From contig NZ_BONV01000007.1 of assembly GCF_016862895.1 (NCBI RefSeq), forward strand, positions 1-64,000: 64,000 bases of DNA, in the 5' to 3' direction. The notes below the pieces were generated by a model that saw only the letters and a program-made list of their open reading frames with translations, searched no databases and was not told where the DNA came from. Both the position numbers and the translations under genes were made by a program. Below are positions 19,797 through 29,235 of the stretch, in pieces (positions within the stretch are counted from its first letter, which is position 1; each line of letters starts with the position of its first letter). The stretch is from Planotetraspora kaengkrachanensis. Its GTDB lineage: Bacteria > Actinomycetota > Actinomycetes > Streptosporangiales > Streptosporangiaceae.

Positions 19797-20276
19797 GTGT
19801 CTGAACCCACCCTGCCCGGCTACGGAATGCCGGGCCGGAGCACCCCCAGTCTGCTGCTTGCCATCGGTGTGATCATCGCCGGGCTCGCACTGGCCGTGAC
19901 GGCGCTGCTGCCGTGGGCGGGGGTGACGGCGCGGTTCAACGTGCTGGACACCGAGGTAGGCCACGTGGTGCGCGGCGTGGGCGACGGAGCGGGCTGGGCC
20001 GTCATGGTCGCCGGGCTGGTGGCGATGTTACTCGGGGTCCTCGGCGTGGTGCGGAGCTGGCTGTTCACCGGGTTCGCGATCCTGCCGGGCGCGGTCGCCG
20101 CCTTCTCCCTCGCGATGTTCCTCATGGACCCCCAGGACCTGGCCGACCGGCTGAACTTCCGCGTCCCGGGGCTGGTCGACGTCCATCCCACGATCGAGTA
20201 CGGCTGGTTCGCGGGCCTGCTCTCCTCCGTCGTCGTCGCCGTGCTGGCCGCCGCCTCCCTCATCCGCCGCCGCTGA
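19797..20276 (+). CDS. Four-helix membrane protein of unknown function
   Basis: A 159-residue protein with four clear hydrophobic helices (about residues 16-38, 64-86, 88-110 and 135-155) and an extracytoplasmic loop containing VLDTEVGHVVRG. I do not recognise a named family. A TAGCCT -10-like hexamer at 19783 and the lack of a ribosome site suggest a leaderless transcript from the GTG at 19797; the GTG at 19791 is the alternative. It stands alone after ureD and ends before a strong terminator. Confidence 0.65.
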   Translation: MSEPTLPGYGMPGRSTPSLLLAIGVIIAGLALAVTALLPWAGVTARFNVLDTEVGHVVRGVGDGAGWAVMVAGLVAMLLGVLGVVRSWLFTGFAILPGAVAAFSLAMFLMDPQDLADRLNFRVPGLVDVHPTIEYGWFAGLLSSVVVAVLAAASLIRRR

Positions 20277-20398
20277 ATCCCCCAAGCGGAAGAGCTGTAC
20301 TCGGCGGCCAGATCCAGATCTCGGCTGTGTTCGGCGATGATCTATATATCCTGCGCGGGACCGACACCCACGCGGCATAGACCCAGGCGTTGAGCCGG

Positions 20399-20432
20399 GG
20401 CACGCGGCGGGAACACTTTCCCGCCGCGTGCC
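20399..20432. terminator. Terminator hairpin, 15-bp stem
   Basis: Bases 20399-20413 pair perfectly with 20418-20432 around a CACT loop. It lies between the converging membrane-protein gene and the LamG gene and could serve both. Confidence 0.75.
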
Positions 20433-20458
20433 ACGTGTGAGAAACGCCGGCGCGTGGG

Positions 20459-23377
20459 TCAGGAGACCTGCCGCTGTGCGATCTCCGTCTGGGAGACCAC
20501 TCCGTCGTAGAGGCGGACCTCGTCGATGTCGCCGGTGAAGTACCGGCCCGGCGCCGATCCCGTCTGCCCCCGGCCCACGGTGACCGGCCCGGTTGCGTCG
20601 ATCATGTCCGGCGCATCGATCGGCGGGCAGCCGGCGATCGGCCCGACTCCGGGAACGGCCTCGGAGCAGTTGCCGTCCACGTACAGGCGTGCCGTGTGAC
20701 TCACCGCGTCGTAGACCGCGGTCAGGTGTGCCCACCCCCACGGGTCGACGGGGTCGGACGACCAGACCACGACCTTCCCGTCGGAATCGCCTCCGGACGT
20801 CACCAGCGCCCAGCGCGCGATCGGCTCCGGATCGTCTGGACTGATCCGCTCTTCGATGCTGTAGCCGGTGTTCGTCTCTCCGAACTGGCTCACCACGACC
20901 ATGCGGTCGTCCGGCGTCTCCGGCAACACAGTGGGCTTGGCCCAGGCCATGACCGAGAACGAGCCGCCGGTGGAGACGGCTCCGCTCGACGTGTCGGCAT
21001 AACCGCCGGACTGCGCGTCGACGACCAGGTCGGATGCGCCCATCCGTCCGCCCAGGCCGCCGTCCTCGAACGACGGCTGCCACGTCGCGTCCGACCGCAG
21101 CGTCATGTCGGGAGCCCCCGGTACGGCGTTCGCCGCGCTCGTGCCGCTTCCTTCGTCGAACGGCCAGTAGGAGCTCAGCGTGAACTCACCACCGCCCGGT
21201 CCTCCGTTCCCGCCGCCCGCCGCCACGCTGAACCCGTAGCTCACCCGTGAGCTCCAGCGGCCGGCCGCGTTCCTGTTACGCACCTGCAGGGTCTGGCTTC
21301 CCACGCTCGCCGGAGCCCATGTGACCGTCAGCGACTCGCCCGGTGCGACGCTCTCGGTCACCGGCGCCTGGCCTACGAAGGTGTACTCGTAGGCGACCAC
21401 ATCCGGGCTGCCCGGAGTGAAGGTGAAGTCACCCGGCTTGCCGACGCCGCCGTGGGCCTGCCCGTCGTCCGGGTAATCGGCGGACGTGACCTGCGGCGCT
21501 CCCGGCGACGCGGTGGAGATCTTCAGATGGCACCAGGCCGACCAGCCCGACGTCGCGTTCTCATCCGACGACCGTGCCCGCCAGGCGATCGTCTGCCCGT
21601 CGGTGAACGACCCGGCGGGAACCGTCGCGGAGAACGGCAACCCGGACGAGATCCGCGAGTTCGTGATGGGCGGGAAGTTCCTGCTGCCCTTCAGGGTCTG
21701 GCCGTCCCACCATTCGATCGTCCCCCCGACCCGGTTGTCGGGGTCGCGCAGAACCGCCGTCAGGATGGGCGTGGCCGTGCTCGACAGAGCCGGAGCCGCG
21801 GCGTCGGTCGCACAGGCTCCGCCCGGGTCGGACGACAGGTCGGCGGCCGTAGGCGCCGGAGGCGGGTTCTCGTACGTGATGATCAGCCGGGGTTCGCGGG
21901 CGTCCGCGCCGGAGTACTTGTTCGCCGAGTAGAACTTCGCCCACGAGTCGGGGTCGCTCTCGTCGGCCGCGGCCAGCCGGAGCCCGTAGTCGGGAGCGCC
22001 CGCCGCCCATGCGGAGACGATGGAGTCGATGTCCCAGCCCATGTAGTCGGCGGGGCAGGCAGCGGAGTGGCCGTGCCGTTCCCGGTTGGTGACGGCGTCC
22101 GCGGTGGTGACCGGGGGCTGTGCGGACCAGGTCAGCGTGGCCGGGTCCCATTCGCCGGTCACCCGGCTGACCTCCAGGCCCGCGCCCTCGGTGCAGCTGG
22201 ACGCACGCCAGGAGTACAGCCACAGGTCGGCGTCCACGATCCGCGTGCCCACGAGCGACGAGGCGCCGAACTTCAGGTACGACCGTGCCGTGCACCCGTC
22301 AGGGCAGCGCCGCGACTCGGCCTTGTGCCCGGCCTTGAGCACGTCCGACCCCTGCCGGGTCACGGACGACGCGTTGCTCGTCCACACGTCGGTCGCCGCG
22401 TAGAGCGACGTCGTCGGGTCGATCGTCACCGGATAACGGCGATCGGGGGACGTGAGGAAGTCCATGTCCGGGCGCAGCACCAGCGCCTGTCCCGCGGCGG
22501 TGTCCTCCACCGCGGCGTCCACCCGCACCATGGCGGAGTCGCCGTCCGCGTCGCTCGAGGCGTCCCACATCTGAGGAGCGGGCGCGGAGGCCACCAGCCT
22601 GCCCGCGGGATCCCGCAGCTCAAGCGAGCCCGTACGCGCGTCCAGCGTCAGCCGCACGCCGCCCGCGCTCACGACCGGCAGCCGGATCTCCACCGGCCGC
22701 GCCGGCCGGTCCCGCAGGACCACGGTGTGCGCGAACCCGGTCTTCAGCGCCGTCACGGCCAGGTCGGCAGGCTGGCCCGAAGGCAGACGCACCCCTCGGT
22801 ACGTCGCGGTGTCGCCGTGCACGACCGGTTCGGGCAGCGTCGCTGGCCACGACAGTCCGTACGCGCTCGCGCCCGACCGCAGGAGCGCGAACGGCGCGGC
22901 GCCACCGGAGCCGACCGTGAGGTCGGCGGCCGAGGCGCGGGGGCGCAGGGCTCCGCCGGACTTCACCAAGGTGGTGTCGATGTCCACCCAGCCGCCGGAC
23001 CGTCGGACGCGCGTCGGCCCGCTGGACACCTCGAGCCGGAACGAGCCGTCCGGCAGCGCCACCGTCCGTGACGAGGACGTCGTCGCGCCGTCGACGGCCA
23101 CCTCCGTGCCCGTGGAACGTGCCAGTGCCGACGCGGACGCCTCGTCCATCGCGGACACGTGGCCAAACTGGGAGCCGGACTGGGGGCCGGCCTTCGACGG
23201 TCCGCCCGACGTCGCGGAGGCCGCCGCCGGAACGAACGCGACCGCCGAGGTCATGACGAGGGTGAACGCCGCCAGGCTCGCGGCGGCTCTCCGGACGGCC
23301 GGTCGGCGCCCGGAGAGCAGATGATCTCGATGCGTTGCCAATTTGGGGGAAATAGGCCGTAGCCAGGATGAACGCAC
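20459..23377 (-). CDS. Secreted DNRLRE and LamG-domain protein
   Basis: A 972-residue exported protein. An Arg-rich N-terminus and hydrophobic stretch ASLAAFTLVMTSAVAFVPAAASA form a signal peptide. Residues about 80-310 resemble the N-terminal region of actinobacterial cell-wall/RHS-type proteins. A DNRLRE (carbohydrate-binding-like) module spans about 320-510, containing the paired-Cys segment CPDGCTARSYLKFG. Fibronectin-like linkers follow, then a LamG/concanavalin-like domain from about 745 to the end (WPFDEGSG, GDIDEVRLYDGVVS). No catalytic or toxin domain follows, so it may be an adhesin or polysaccharide-binding wall protein. The start is a GTG; upstream is an AT-richer likely promoter. 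Confidence 0.75.
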   Translation of the reverse strand: MRSSWLRPISPKLATHRDHLLSGRRPAVRRAAASLAAFTLVMTSAVAFVPAAASATSGGPSKAGPQSGSQFGHVSAMDEASASALARSTGTEVAVDGATTSSSRTVALPDGSFRLEVSSGPTRVRRSGGWVDIDTTLVKSGGALRPRASAADLTVGSGGAAPFALLRSGASAYGLSWPATLPEPVVHGDTATYRGVRLPSGQPADLAVTALKTGFAHTVVLRDRPARPVEIRLPVVSAGGVRLTLDARTGSLELRDPAGRLVASAPAPQMWDASSDADGDSAMVRVDAAVEDTAAGQALVLRPDMDFLTSPDRRYPVTIDPTTSLYAATDVWTSNASSVTRQGSDVLKAGHKAESRRCPDGCTARSYLKFGASSLVGTRIVDADLWLYSWRASSCTEGAGLEVSRVTGEWDPATLTWSAQPPVTTADAVTNRERHGHSAACPADYMGWDIDSIVSAWAAGAPDYGLRLAAADESDPDSWAKFYSANKYSGADAREPRLIITYENPPPAPTAADLSSDPGGACATDAAAPALSSTATPILTAVLRDPDNRVGGTIEWWDGQTLKGSRNFPPITNSRISSGLPFSATVPAGSFTDGQTIAWRARSSDENATSGWSAWCHLKISTASPGAPQVTSADYPDDGQAHGGVGKPGDFTFTPGSPDVVAYEYTFVGQAPVTESVAPGESLTVTWAPASVGSQTLQVRNRNAAGRWSSRVSYGFSVAAGGGNGGPGGGEFTLSSYWPFDEGSGTSAANAVPGAPDMTLRSDATWQPSFEDGGLGGRMGASDLVVDAQSGGYADTSSGAVSTGGSFSVMAWAKPTVLPETPDDRMVVVSQFGETNTGYSIEERISPDDPEPIARWALVTSGGDSDGKVVVWSSDPVDPWGWAHLTAVYDAVSHTARLYVDGNCSEAVPGVGPIAGCPPIDAPDMIDATGPVTVGRGQTGSAPGRYFTGDIDEVRLYDGVVSQTEIAQRQVS

Positions 23378-23699
23378 ACAAACCCCGTTACAAGATCAGG
23401 AGCGACAAAACGCACTGATCGTATGGAACGTGACTAACAGCCGTAAAGCCACTTTCTGTGATCCCACGAGTAAGCCTGTAACGGATCGAACGGATCGGAC
23501 GATAGTCACGATCAATCGGTTGGTGAGCGTACGGTTAACGCCCTGCCCGGCATCGGAACGGCACTCGCCCTCGGCATCCGAGCAGCCCCCGCGGCCGCTC
23601 CCCCGGGCACGATGTGACGATGATCACACAGTGAACTGTCGGCGACCTCGGAGTCGTCCCTCGGTGTCGGCGCGGTGGCCGGGCGGCCACGCGGGCGCG
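23378..23699. other. Intergenic region, probable promoter of the LamG gene
   Basis: About 320 bases without a convincing gene. The half next to the LamG gene is AT-richer and contains a short direct repeat (two CGGATCGA/GGATCGGA copies near 23482-23499), possibly regulatory. The other half lies beyond the era stop; I see no strong hairpin. Confidence 0.45.
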
Positions 23700-24611
23700 T
23701 CAGTCGTAGAAGCCCAGGCGGCGCAGCTGCTTGGGGTCGCGCTGCCACTCCTTGGCGACCTTGATGCGCAGGTCGAGATAGACGCGGTTGCCGAGCAGCG
23801 CCTCGATCTGCTGCCGGGCACGGGTGCCGACGTCCTTCAGCCGGGAGCCGCCGGGCCCGATCACGATCGCCTTCTGCGACGGCCGCTCCACGTACATGAA
23901 CGCGTAGATGTCCAGGAGGTCGTCGCGGCCCTCACGCGGCCCCATCTCCTCCACCACGACCGCGATGGAGTGCGGCAGTTCGTCGCGGACCCCCTCGAGC
24001 GCCGCCTCCCTGATGAGCTCGGCGACCAGGATCTGCTCCGGCTCGTCGGTCAGCTCGCCCCCGGCGTACAGCGGCGGCGACTCGGGCAGGCGGGCGATGA
24101 GCTGGTCGGCGAGCACGTCGAGCTGTTCCCCGCTCTCGGCCGACACCGGGACGATCTCCGCGAACTCGGCCAGCTCCGACACCGCGAGCAGCTGACGGGC
24201 GACCTGCTCGCGCGAGGCGAGGTCGCACTTGGTCACGACCGCGACCACCGGGGTCTTCTTCACGGCGGCCAGCTTCTCGACGATGAACCTGTCGCCCTTG
24301 CCGATCGGGTCGTTGGCCGGCACGCAGAAGCCGATCACGTCGACCTCGGTCAGGGTGGACAACACGAGGCTGTCCAGCCGCTCGCCGAGAAGCGTGCGGG
24401 GCCGGTGGAAGCCGGGGGTGTCCACGATCACGAGCTGCGCCTCTGGGCGGTGCACGATGCCGCGGATGGCCCGCCGGGTCGTCTGCGGCTTCGACGAGGT
24501 GATCGCCACCTTCGTGCCGACGAGCGCGTTCATCAGGGTCGACTTGCCGACGTTCGGCCTGCCGACGAAGCAGGCGAACCCTGCGTGGAAGTCGGCGCTC
24601 GGGTCAGACAT
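23700..24611 (-). CDS. era: GTPase Era
   Basis: A 303-residue GTPase required for 30S ribosomal subunit maturation. The GTPase domain has GRPNVGKST (about residues 17-25), DTPGFH and TKCD; the C-terminal KH domain carries IVIGPGGSRLKDVGTRARQQIE for 16S rRNA binding. It is the last gene of the minus-strand ribosome-maturation block and overlaps the upstream deaminase-like gene by 8 bases, so translation is coupled. The same order is found in mycobacteria. Confidence 0.96.
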   Translation of the reverse strand: MSDPSADFHAGFACFVGRPNVGKSTLMNALVGTKVAITSSKPQTTRRAIRGIVHRPEAQLVIVDTPGFHRPRTLLGERLDSLVLSTLTEVDVIGFCVPANDPIGKGDRFIVEKLAAVKKTPVVAVVTKCDLASREQVARQLLAVSELAEFAEIVPVSAESGEQLDVLADQLIARLPESPPLYAGGELTDEPEQILVAELIREAALEGVRDELPHSIAVVVEEMGPREGRDDLLDIYAFMYVERPSQKAIVIGPGGSRLKDVGTRARQQIEALLGNRVYLDLRIKVAKEWQRDPKQLRRLGFYD

Positions 24612-24939
24612 GCCGGCCCTTCAGTGAGCCGTCGGGCCCGGCCAGGAGGAGCGTCCCGTTGTGGAGGTCCTCCATGACCGACAGGTCCTGCTCCGCCGGG
24701 CCGTCCGCCTCGGTGACCAGCGCGGTCGCCTCCAGGGCCTTCGCACCGCTCGTCACGGCCATCGCCACCGCGACCTGGACCGCCGTCAGCTGAAGGGAGG
24801 GCAGGTCGACCCCGCTCGCGGCATATGTCCGCCCGGTCTCGTCGCGCACCGCGGCTCCCTCGGTGGAGCCGTTACGGGCGCGGACCGAACGCGCCAGTGT
24901 GATGATCTTTGCGTCCTCGGGGTCCAGCGTCTCTGTCAC
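24604..24939 (-). CDS. Cytidine-deaminase-like protein lacking zinc ligands
   Basis: A 111-residue protein in the position held in actinobacteria by a small cytidine-deaminase-fold gene between CorC and Era. Length and strand pattern fit that fold, but the catalytic H/CxE and PCxxC zinc motifs are absent: there are no cysteines at all. It is therefore unlikely to deaminate cytidine and may have a structural or regulatory role near Era. It overlaps era and the upstream lipoprotein gene (ATGA). Confidence 0.7.
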   Translation of the reverse strand: MTETLDPEDAKIITLARSVRARNGSTEGAAVRDETGRTYAASGVDLPSLQLTAVQVAVAMAVTSGAKALEATALVTEADGPAEQDLSVMEDLHNGTLLLAGPDGSLKGRHV

Positions 24940-25589
24940 GGGTCAAGGCTACCGACCTCGCGGACCAGCGACCGGACCAGTTCCTCGGTACGGCGGGCGT
25001 CGGGCGGCGCCAGGCCGGCGTGGACGAGGGCGACGAGGGTGTGGTTGACGTTCGCGACGACCAGATGCATCTCGTACGGGTATCCCCCGACGCGGCCGGT
25101 CAGCCGGCGGGCCTCGACGTCGTCGCCGACGTCCTCGATCGGGAATTCGGAGGACACCAGCCGGTCCCGCCCTCCGGCGCCGCCACTCTGGGCGGTGACG
25201 CACTCCCCCATGGCCTCGCGCAGCTCCTCGAGGTGGTCCGCGGCCTGGCCTCCCAGATAGACCGCCAGCCCGACTCCGGCCAGCTCCCCTATGCGGTCAC
25301 CCTGGTAGGTGACCGCGGCCGTGCCGCCGAGGCCGTCCAGGGGCGGCTTTCCCGCCACGGCGTCGAAGAGCACCCGGCACGCCGGCTTCTTCGGCCGGAA
25401 CGGGGGTCGCCATCCGTCTCTGGCCCGATCGGAGAATCCGGCCGGCAGGGTCTCCATGGTGGCGAGCGCGGCGCGCATCCGGACGGTCTCGGCTGTGGAT
25501 CTCGCGCGTGCGTGAATCACGTCCTCGGTCCCGCACGCTCCCGTCATCGCGATCAGCCCGCACACGAGGGCCGCGTGGATGATCCGCAT
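24936..25589 (-). CDS. Putative lipoprotein of unknown function
   Basis: About 217 residues with a type II signal peptide: MRIIHAALVCGLIAMTGAC places the lipobox cysteine near residue 19. GGAGGAG precedes the ATG at 25589. The mature part has no motif I recognise; two further cysteines (in KPACRVLF and GECVTAQ) could form a disulfide outside the membrane. It is translationally coupled to the deaminase-like gene. It is an extra gene compared with the mycobacterial order corC, deaminase-like, era. Confidence 0.65.
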   Translation of the reverse strand: MRIIHAALVCGLIAMTGACGTEDVIHARARSTAETVRMRAALATMETLPAGFSDRARDGWRPPFRPKKPACRVLFDAVAGKPPLDGLGGTAAVTYQGDRIGELAGVGLAVYLGGQAADHLEELREAMGECVTAQSGGAGGRDRLVSSEFPIEDVGDDVEARRLTGRVGGYPYEMHLVVANVNHTLVALVHAGLAPPDARRTEELVRSLVREVGSLDP

Positions 25590-25902
25590 ACCGTCGTCTC
25601 CTCCGCCGACCCGTTCCTTCCCTCGGACGGAAATCGACAACCACCAGGAGTGACGGGCGACGACGAACAGTGATGAAAATGGGCGCTCCCACCCGTTCCG
25701 GCCGGGTGAGAGCCCCCACGACCCCCGAGCGAGGGTGCCGGTGCGCCGCGAACCCCTTCCGGCGCGCCGGTCCTCCCCCCTTTCGGCGTCCCGAACCCCT
25801 CCCGGACGCCTTGCGAGAACTGTGGCCCAGCCGACTTGCAGAACGCTTAACGGACGCTTGCCGCCGATGCCGCATGCGACACAAATCCGGCAATCGGCAC
25901 GG
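25590..25902. other. Intergenic region, nothing identified
   Basis: About 310 GC-rich bases between corC and the lipoprotein gene. No frame has a ribosome site and product resemblance, and no clear hairpin is visible. It presumably holds a promoter for the lipoprotein-deaminase-era genes. Confidence 0.4.
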
Positions 25903-27222
25903 CTACTCCCGCTCGGCCGACGCCCTGACGACGTCGTCCTCGGAGGCCTGCTTGATCGGCCGGACCACCACGGTGCTGATGCGGTTGCGGCGCCCGGCCA
26001 GGGTCTCGGCCGTCAATCTGAGGCCGCCGACCGTGGCCTCGGAGCCCGCGATGGGCACGCGTCCCAGCGCGTGCGCCAGCAGGCCGCCCACGGTGTCGAC
26101 GTCCTCGACCTCGATCTCGGTGTCGAACAGCTCGCCCAGCTCGTCGATCGGCAGCCGCGCCGTCACCCGTACGGCACCGCCGTCGAGCCATTCGACCCGG
26201 GGCGCCTCCTGGTCGTACTCGTCCGCGATCTCGCCCACGATCTCCTCGAGCACGTCCTCGATCGTGACCAGGCCGGCGGTGCCGCCGTACTCGTCGATCA
26301 CGATCGCCAGGTGGATCTGCCGCGCCTGCATCTCGCGCAGCAACTCGTCGATCGGCTTGCTGTCGGGGACGTAGGTGGCCGGGCGCATGAACCCGTCGAC
26401 CCGGGCGCCCGTGTCGCCGTTGTCCTGTATCCGCCTGACGATGTCCTTGAGATACGCGATGCCGACGACGTCGTCCTCGTTCTCTCCGACGACGGGGATG
26501 CGGGAGAAGCCGCTGCGCAGCGCCAGCGACAGCGCCTGGCTCAGCGTCTTGCCGCGCTCGATGAAGATGATGTCGGTGCGCGGCACCATGACCTCGCGCA
26601 CGAGCGTGTCGCCCAGCTCGAACACCGAGTGGATCATTTCCCGCTCGTCGGGCTCGATCACCCTGCGCTGTTCGGCGAGGTCGACGAGATCACGCAGTTC
26701 GGCCTCGGAGGTGAACGGCCCCTCCCGGAACCCCCGGCCCGGCGTGAGGGCGTTGCCCAGCAGGATCAGCAGCGTCGGCAGCGGCCCGAAGATCCGTGTC
26801 AGGCCGTACACGATCGGGGCGCCCGCCAGCGCGACCGGCTCGGCGTGCTGCCGGCCGAGGGTGCGCGGGGAGACGCCGACGATGACGTAGCTCACCACGA
26901 TCATGATGGCGGCCGCCACCGCGTACGCCTGCCCCTGGTCGCCGAGCCAGTCGACGGTCAGCAGGGTGGCGATGACGGTGGCCACGAGCTCGCAGCTCAA
27001 CCGGAGCAGGAGCAGCAGGTTGAGGTAGCGCGGCGGGTCGGCGACGATCGCCTGGAGGCGCACGGCGCCGCGGCGGCCCTCCTTGACGAACTCCTCCGCG
27101 CGCACCCTGGAGATGCGCGTGAGAGCCGTTTCCGCACTCGCCAGCAGGCCGCCGACCACGATCAGGATGACGGCCGAGATCAGCCAGCCGTTGTTCACGG
27201 CTTCCGCCGCACCTCCCGCCAC
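25903..27222 (-). CDS. CNNM/CBS-domain hemolysin-family protein (CorC-like)
   Basis: A 439-residue membrane protein with an N-terminal CNNM (DUF21) domain of several helices (about residues 10-160), a CBS pair around [12 protein letters not shown] and [22 protein letters not shown], and a C-terminal CorC_HlyC domain. Homologues take part in divalent-cation efflux or homeostasis; a haemolytic role is not implied. It overlaps ybeY by 28 bases. The order phoH-ybeY-corC-(deaminase-like)-era is conserved in actinobacteria. Confidence 0.9.
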   Translation of the reverse strand: MAGGAAEAVNNGWLISAVILIVVGGLLASAETALTRISRVRAEEFVKEGRRGAVRLQAIVADPPRYLNLLLLLRLSCELVATVIATLLTVDWLGDQGQAYAVAAAIMIVVSYVIVGVSPRTLGRQHAEPVALAGAPIVYGLTRIFGPLPTLLILLGNALTPGRGFREGPFTSEAELRDLVDLAEQRRVIEPDEREMIHSVFELGDTLVREVMVPRTDIIFIERGKTLSQALSLALRSGFSRIPVVGENEDDVVGIAYLKDIVRRIQDNGDTGARVDGFMRPATYVPDSKPIDELLREMQARQIHLAIVIDEYGGTAGLVTIEDVLEEIVGEIADEYDQEAPRVEWLDGGAVRVTARLPIDELGELFDTEIEVEDVDTVGGLLAHALGRVPIAGSEATVGGLRLTAETLAGRRNRISTVVVRPIKQASEDDVVRASAERE

Positions 27223-27671
27223 GCCTCGAGCAGTTCGCCCTGCAGGCCGAACATCTCGGCGTGTTCCTCCGGTTCCGCATGGTCATAGCCCAGCAGGTGG
27301 AGGATGCCGTGGGTGCAGAGCATCTCCAGCTCGTCCTGGGCTCCGTGCCCGGCCTCCGCGGCCTGCTTGGCGGCGACCTGGGGGCAGAGCACCACGTCGC
27401 CGAGCAGCGCGGGATCGGCGGCTGCGTCGTCCTCGCGACCGCCGCCGGAGTTGGGCCGCAACTCGTCCATGGGGAAGGCCAGGACGTCGGTCGGCCCCGG
27501 CTCCCCCATCCACTGCTCGTGCAGGACGGCCATCGCCGCCTCGTCGATGATCAGGATCGACAGCTCGGCGAGGGGGTGGATGCCCATGCGTCCGAGCACG
27601 TGACCGGCCAGCTCGACGAGTGCCGACTCGTCGACCTCGACGCCGGACTCGTTGGCCACCTCGATGCTCAC
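27195..27671 (-). CDS. ybeY: Endoribonuclease YbeY, rRNA maturation factor
   Basis: A 158-residue single-strand endoribonuclease involved in 16S rRNA 3' processing and ribosome quality control. The zinc site [21 protein letters not shown] is intact, as is [10 protein letters not shown]. The GTG at 27671 is chosen because AAGGAG lies 5 bases upstream; the frame continues further without family resemblance. It lies 25 bases after phoH. Confidence 0.95.
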   Translation of the reverse strand: MSIEVANESGVEVDESALVELAGHVLGRMGIHPLAELSILIIDEAAMAVLHEQWMGEPGPTDVLAFPMDELRPNSGGGREDDAAADPALLGDVVLCPQVAAKQAAEAGHGAQDELEMLCTHGILHLLGYDHAEPEEHAEMFGLQGELLEAWREVRRKP

Positions 27672-27696
27672 CGGATCTCCTTCACACGCGCGTTCG

Positions 27697-28761
27697 TCAT
27701 CGTCTGCCTCTGGATCGCTTGGCGATCTCGCGGGGCTCGGACGCGATCGCCGCGTCATAACGTCCGTACGCGTCCACGATGTCGCTGACCAGCCGGTGAC
27801 GTACCACGTCGGCGCTGGTCAACCTGCTGAAATGAATGTCCTCGATGCCCTCGAGGATGGTCTGGACGACCTTGAGGCCGCTCTCCTGGCCGCCGGGCAG
27901 GTCGATCTGGGTCACGTCACCCGTGACGACGATCTTCGAGTTGAAGCCCAGCCGGGTCAGGAACATCTTCATCTGCTCGGGCGAGGTGTTCTGCGCCTCG
28001 TCGAGGATGATGAAGGCGTCGTTGAGTGTGCGCCCGCGCATGTACGCCAGCGGCGCGACCTCGATCGTGCCCGCGGCCATCAGGCGCGGGATCGAGTCCG
28101 GGTCGAGCATGTCGTGCAGGGCGTCGTAGAGCGGCCGCAGGTACGGGTCGATCTTCTCGTAGAGGGTGCCCGGCAGGAACCCCAGCCGCTCCCCCGCCTC
28201 GACGGCTGGCCGGGTCAGGATGATCCGGTTGACGTGCTTGTTCTGCAGGGCTTTGACGGCCTTGGCCATCGCCAGGTAGGTCTTGCCGGTGCCGGCGGGA
28301 CCGATGCCGAAGACGACCGTGTGCTTGTCGATCGCGTCGACGTACCGCTTCTGGTTGACCGTCTTGGGCCGGATCGTCCGGCCGCGCGACGAGAGGATGT
28401 CGAGTGAGAGCACCTCTGCGGGACGGTCGGTGGTCATCCGCAGCATTGCGATGCTGCGCTCCACCGAGTCCGGCGTGAGCACCGCGCCCGAGGCGGCCAG
28501 CTCGACCAGCTCCTCGAACAGGCGCACGACGACCCCGCTCTCCTCGGGGCTGCCGGTGACGGTGATCTCGTTGCCGCGCACGTGGATGTCGGCGCGGAAG
28601 GCCTTCTCTATGACCCGCAGCAGCTCGTCGCGTGAGCCGAGCAGGCTGACCATCGGCTGCCCATCGGGGATGACCACCTTGGCCTGGGTTTTATGGAATT
28701 CCTGTGATTCGGACATGGGCGGCCCTACGGCCTGCTCGCCTCCCTCTTTTCCTACCGTCAT
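27697..28761 (-). CDS. phoH: PhoH family ATPase
   Basis: A 354-residue P-loop ATPase (PhoH-like), proposed to act in RNA metabolism together with YbeY. It has an N-terminal KH-like region (about residues 45-75), Walker [12 protein letters not shown] (about 157-167) and Walker [10 protein letters not shown]. The ATG at 28761 is used; an internal ATG 15 codons later is also plausible because neither has a strong ribosome site. It lies between hit and ybeY on the same strand. Confidence 0.93.
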   Translation of the reverse strand: MTVGKEGGEQAVGPPMSESQEFHKTQAKVVIPDGQPMVSLLGSRDELLRVIEKAFRADIHVRGNEITVTGSPEESGVVVRLFEELVELAASGAVLTPDSVERSIAMLRMTTDRPAEVLSLDILSSRGRTIRPKTVNQKRYVDAIDKHTVVFGIGPAGTGKTYLAMAKAVKALQNKHVNRIILTRPAVEAGERLGFLPGTLYEKIDPYLRPLYDALHDMLDPDSIPRLMAAGTIEVAPLAYMRGRTLNDAFIILDEAQNTSPEQMKMFLTRLGFNSKIVVTGDVTQIDLPGGQESGLKVVQTILEGIEDIHFSRLTSADVVRHRLVSDIVDAYGRYDAAIASEPREIAKRSRGRR

Positions 28762-28770
28762 GCTAGCCGC

Positions 28771-29115
28771 TCACCCCGGCGGCCATTGGAGACTCCTGCC
28801 CCCGAGAACGTGCGCGTGGACGTGGAAGACGGTCTGCCCGGCACCCGGGCCGGTGTTGAAGACCACGCGGTAGCCGGTTTCTGCCACGCCCTCCTGCACG
28901 GCGACCGCGTGACACGCCTTGAGGAGATCGTCGGCCAGGCCGTCGTCGGCCTCCGCCAGCGCGGCCGCGTTCGCGTGGTGGCTCTTGGAGATCACCAGCA
29001 CGTGCGTGGGGGCCTGGGGGTTGATGTCGCGGAACGCCAGCGCCCGCGCGGTTTCCAGGACGATTTCCGCGGGAATCTCCTTGGCCGCTATCTTGCAGAA
29101 CAGGCAGTCGGTCAC
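28771..29115 (-). CDS. HIT-family hydrolase (histidine triad nucleotide-binding protein)
   Basis: About 114 residues with the amino-terminal CLFCKIAAKEIPAE motif and the catalytic histidine triad in TVFHVHAHVLGG near residue 100. HIT proteins hydrolyse nucleoside phosphoramidates such as AMP-lysine. The GTG at 29115 (MTDCLFC...) gives the usual family start; the frame extends 8 codons upstream. It ends 9 bases before phoH. Confidence 0.92.
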   Translation of the reverse strand: MTDCLFCKIAAKEIPAEIVLETARALAFRDINPQAPTHVLVISKSHHANAAALAEADDGLADDLLKACHAVAVQEGVAETGYRVVFNTGPGAGQTVFHVHAHVLGGRSLQWPPG

Positions 29116-29235
29116 GAGCGACAGAGTAGCCGTTGCCAATCAGTGATGCCGTGGAAAGATCCCCGTAGATAGTCTGTGTGTGCGACACTGCACCGAAAAA
29201 ACACCCCTAGTGTCGGGCGAGGACACCACTGGGTC

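Noticed and set aside
20315-20360. tRNA or small RNA in the ureD-LamG gap
   Set aside because: An AT-rich patch (TCTATATATCC) stands out, but no cloverleaf or promoter pair could be formed.
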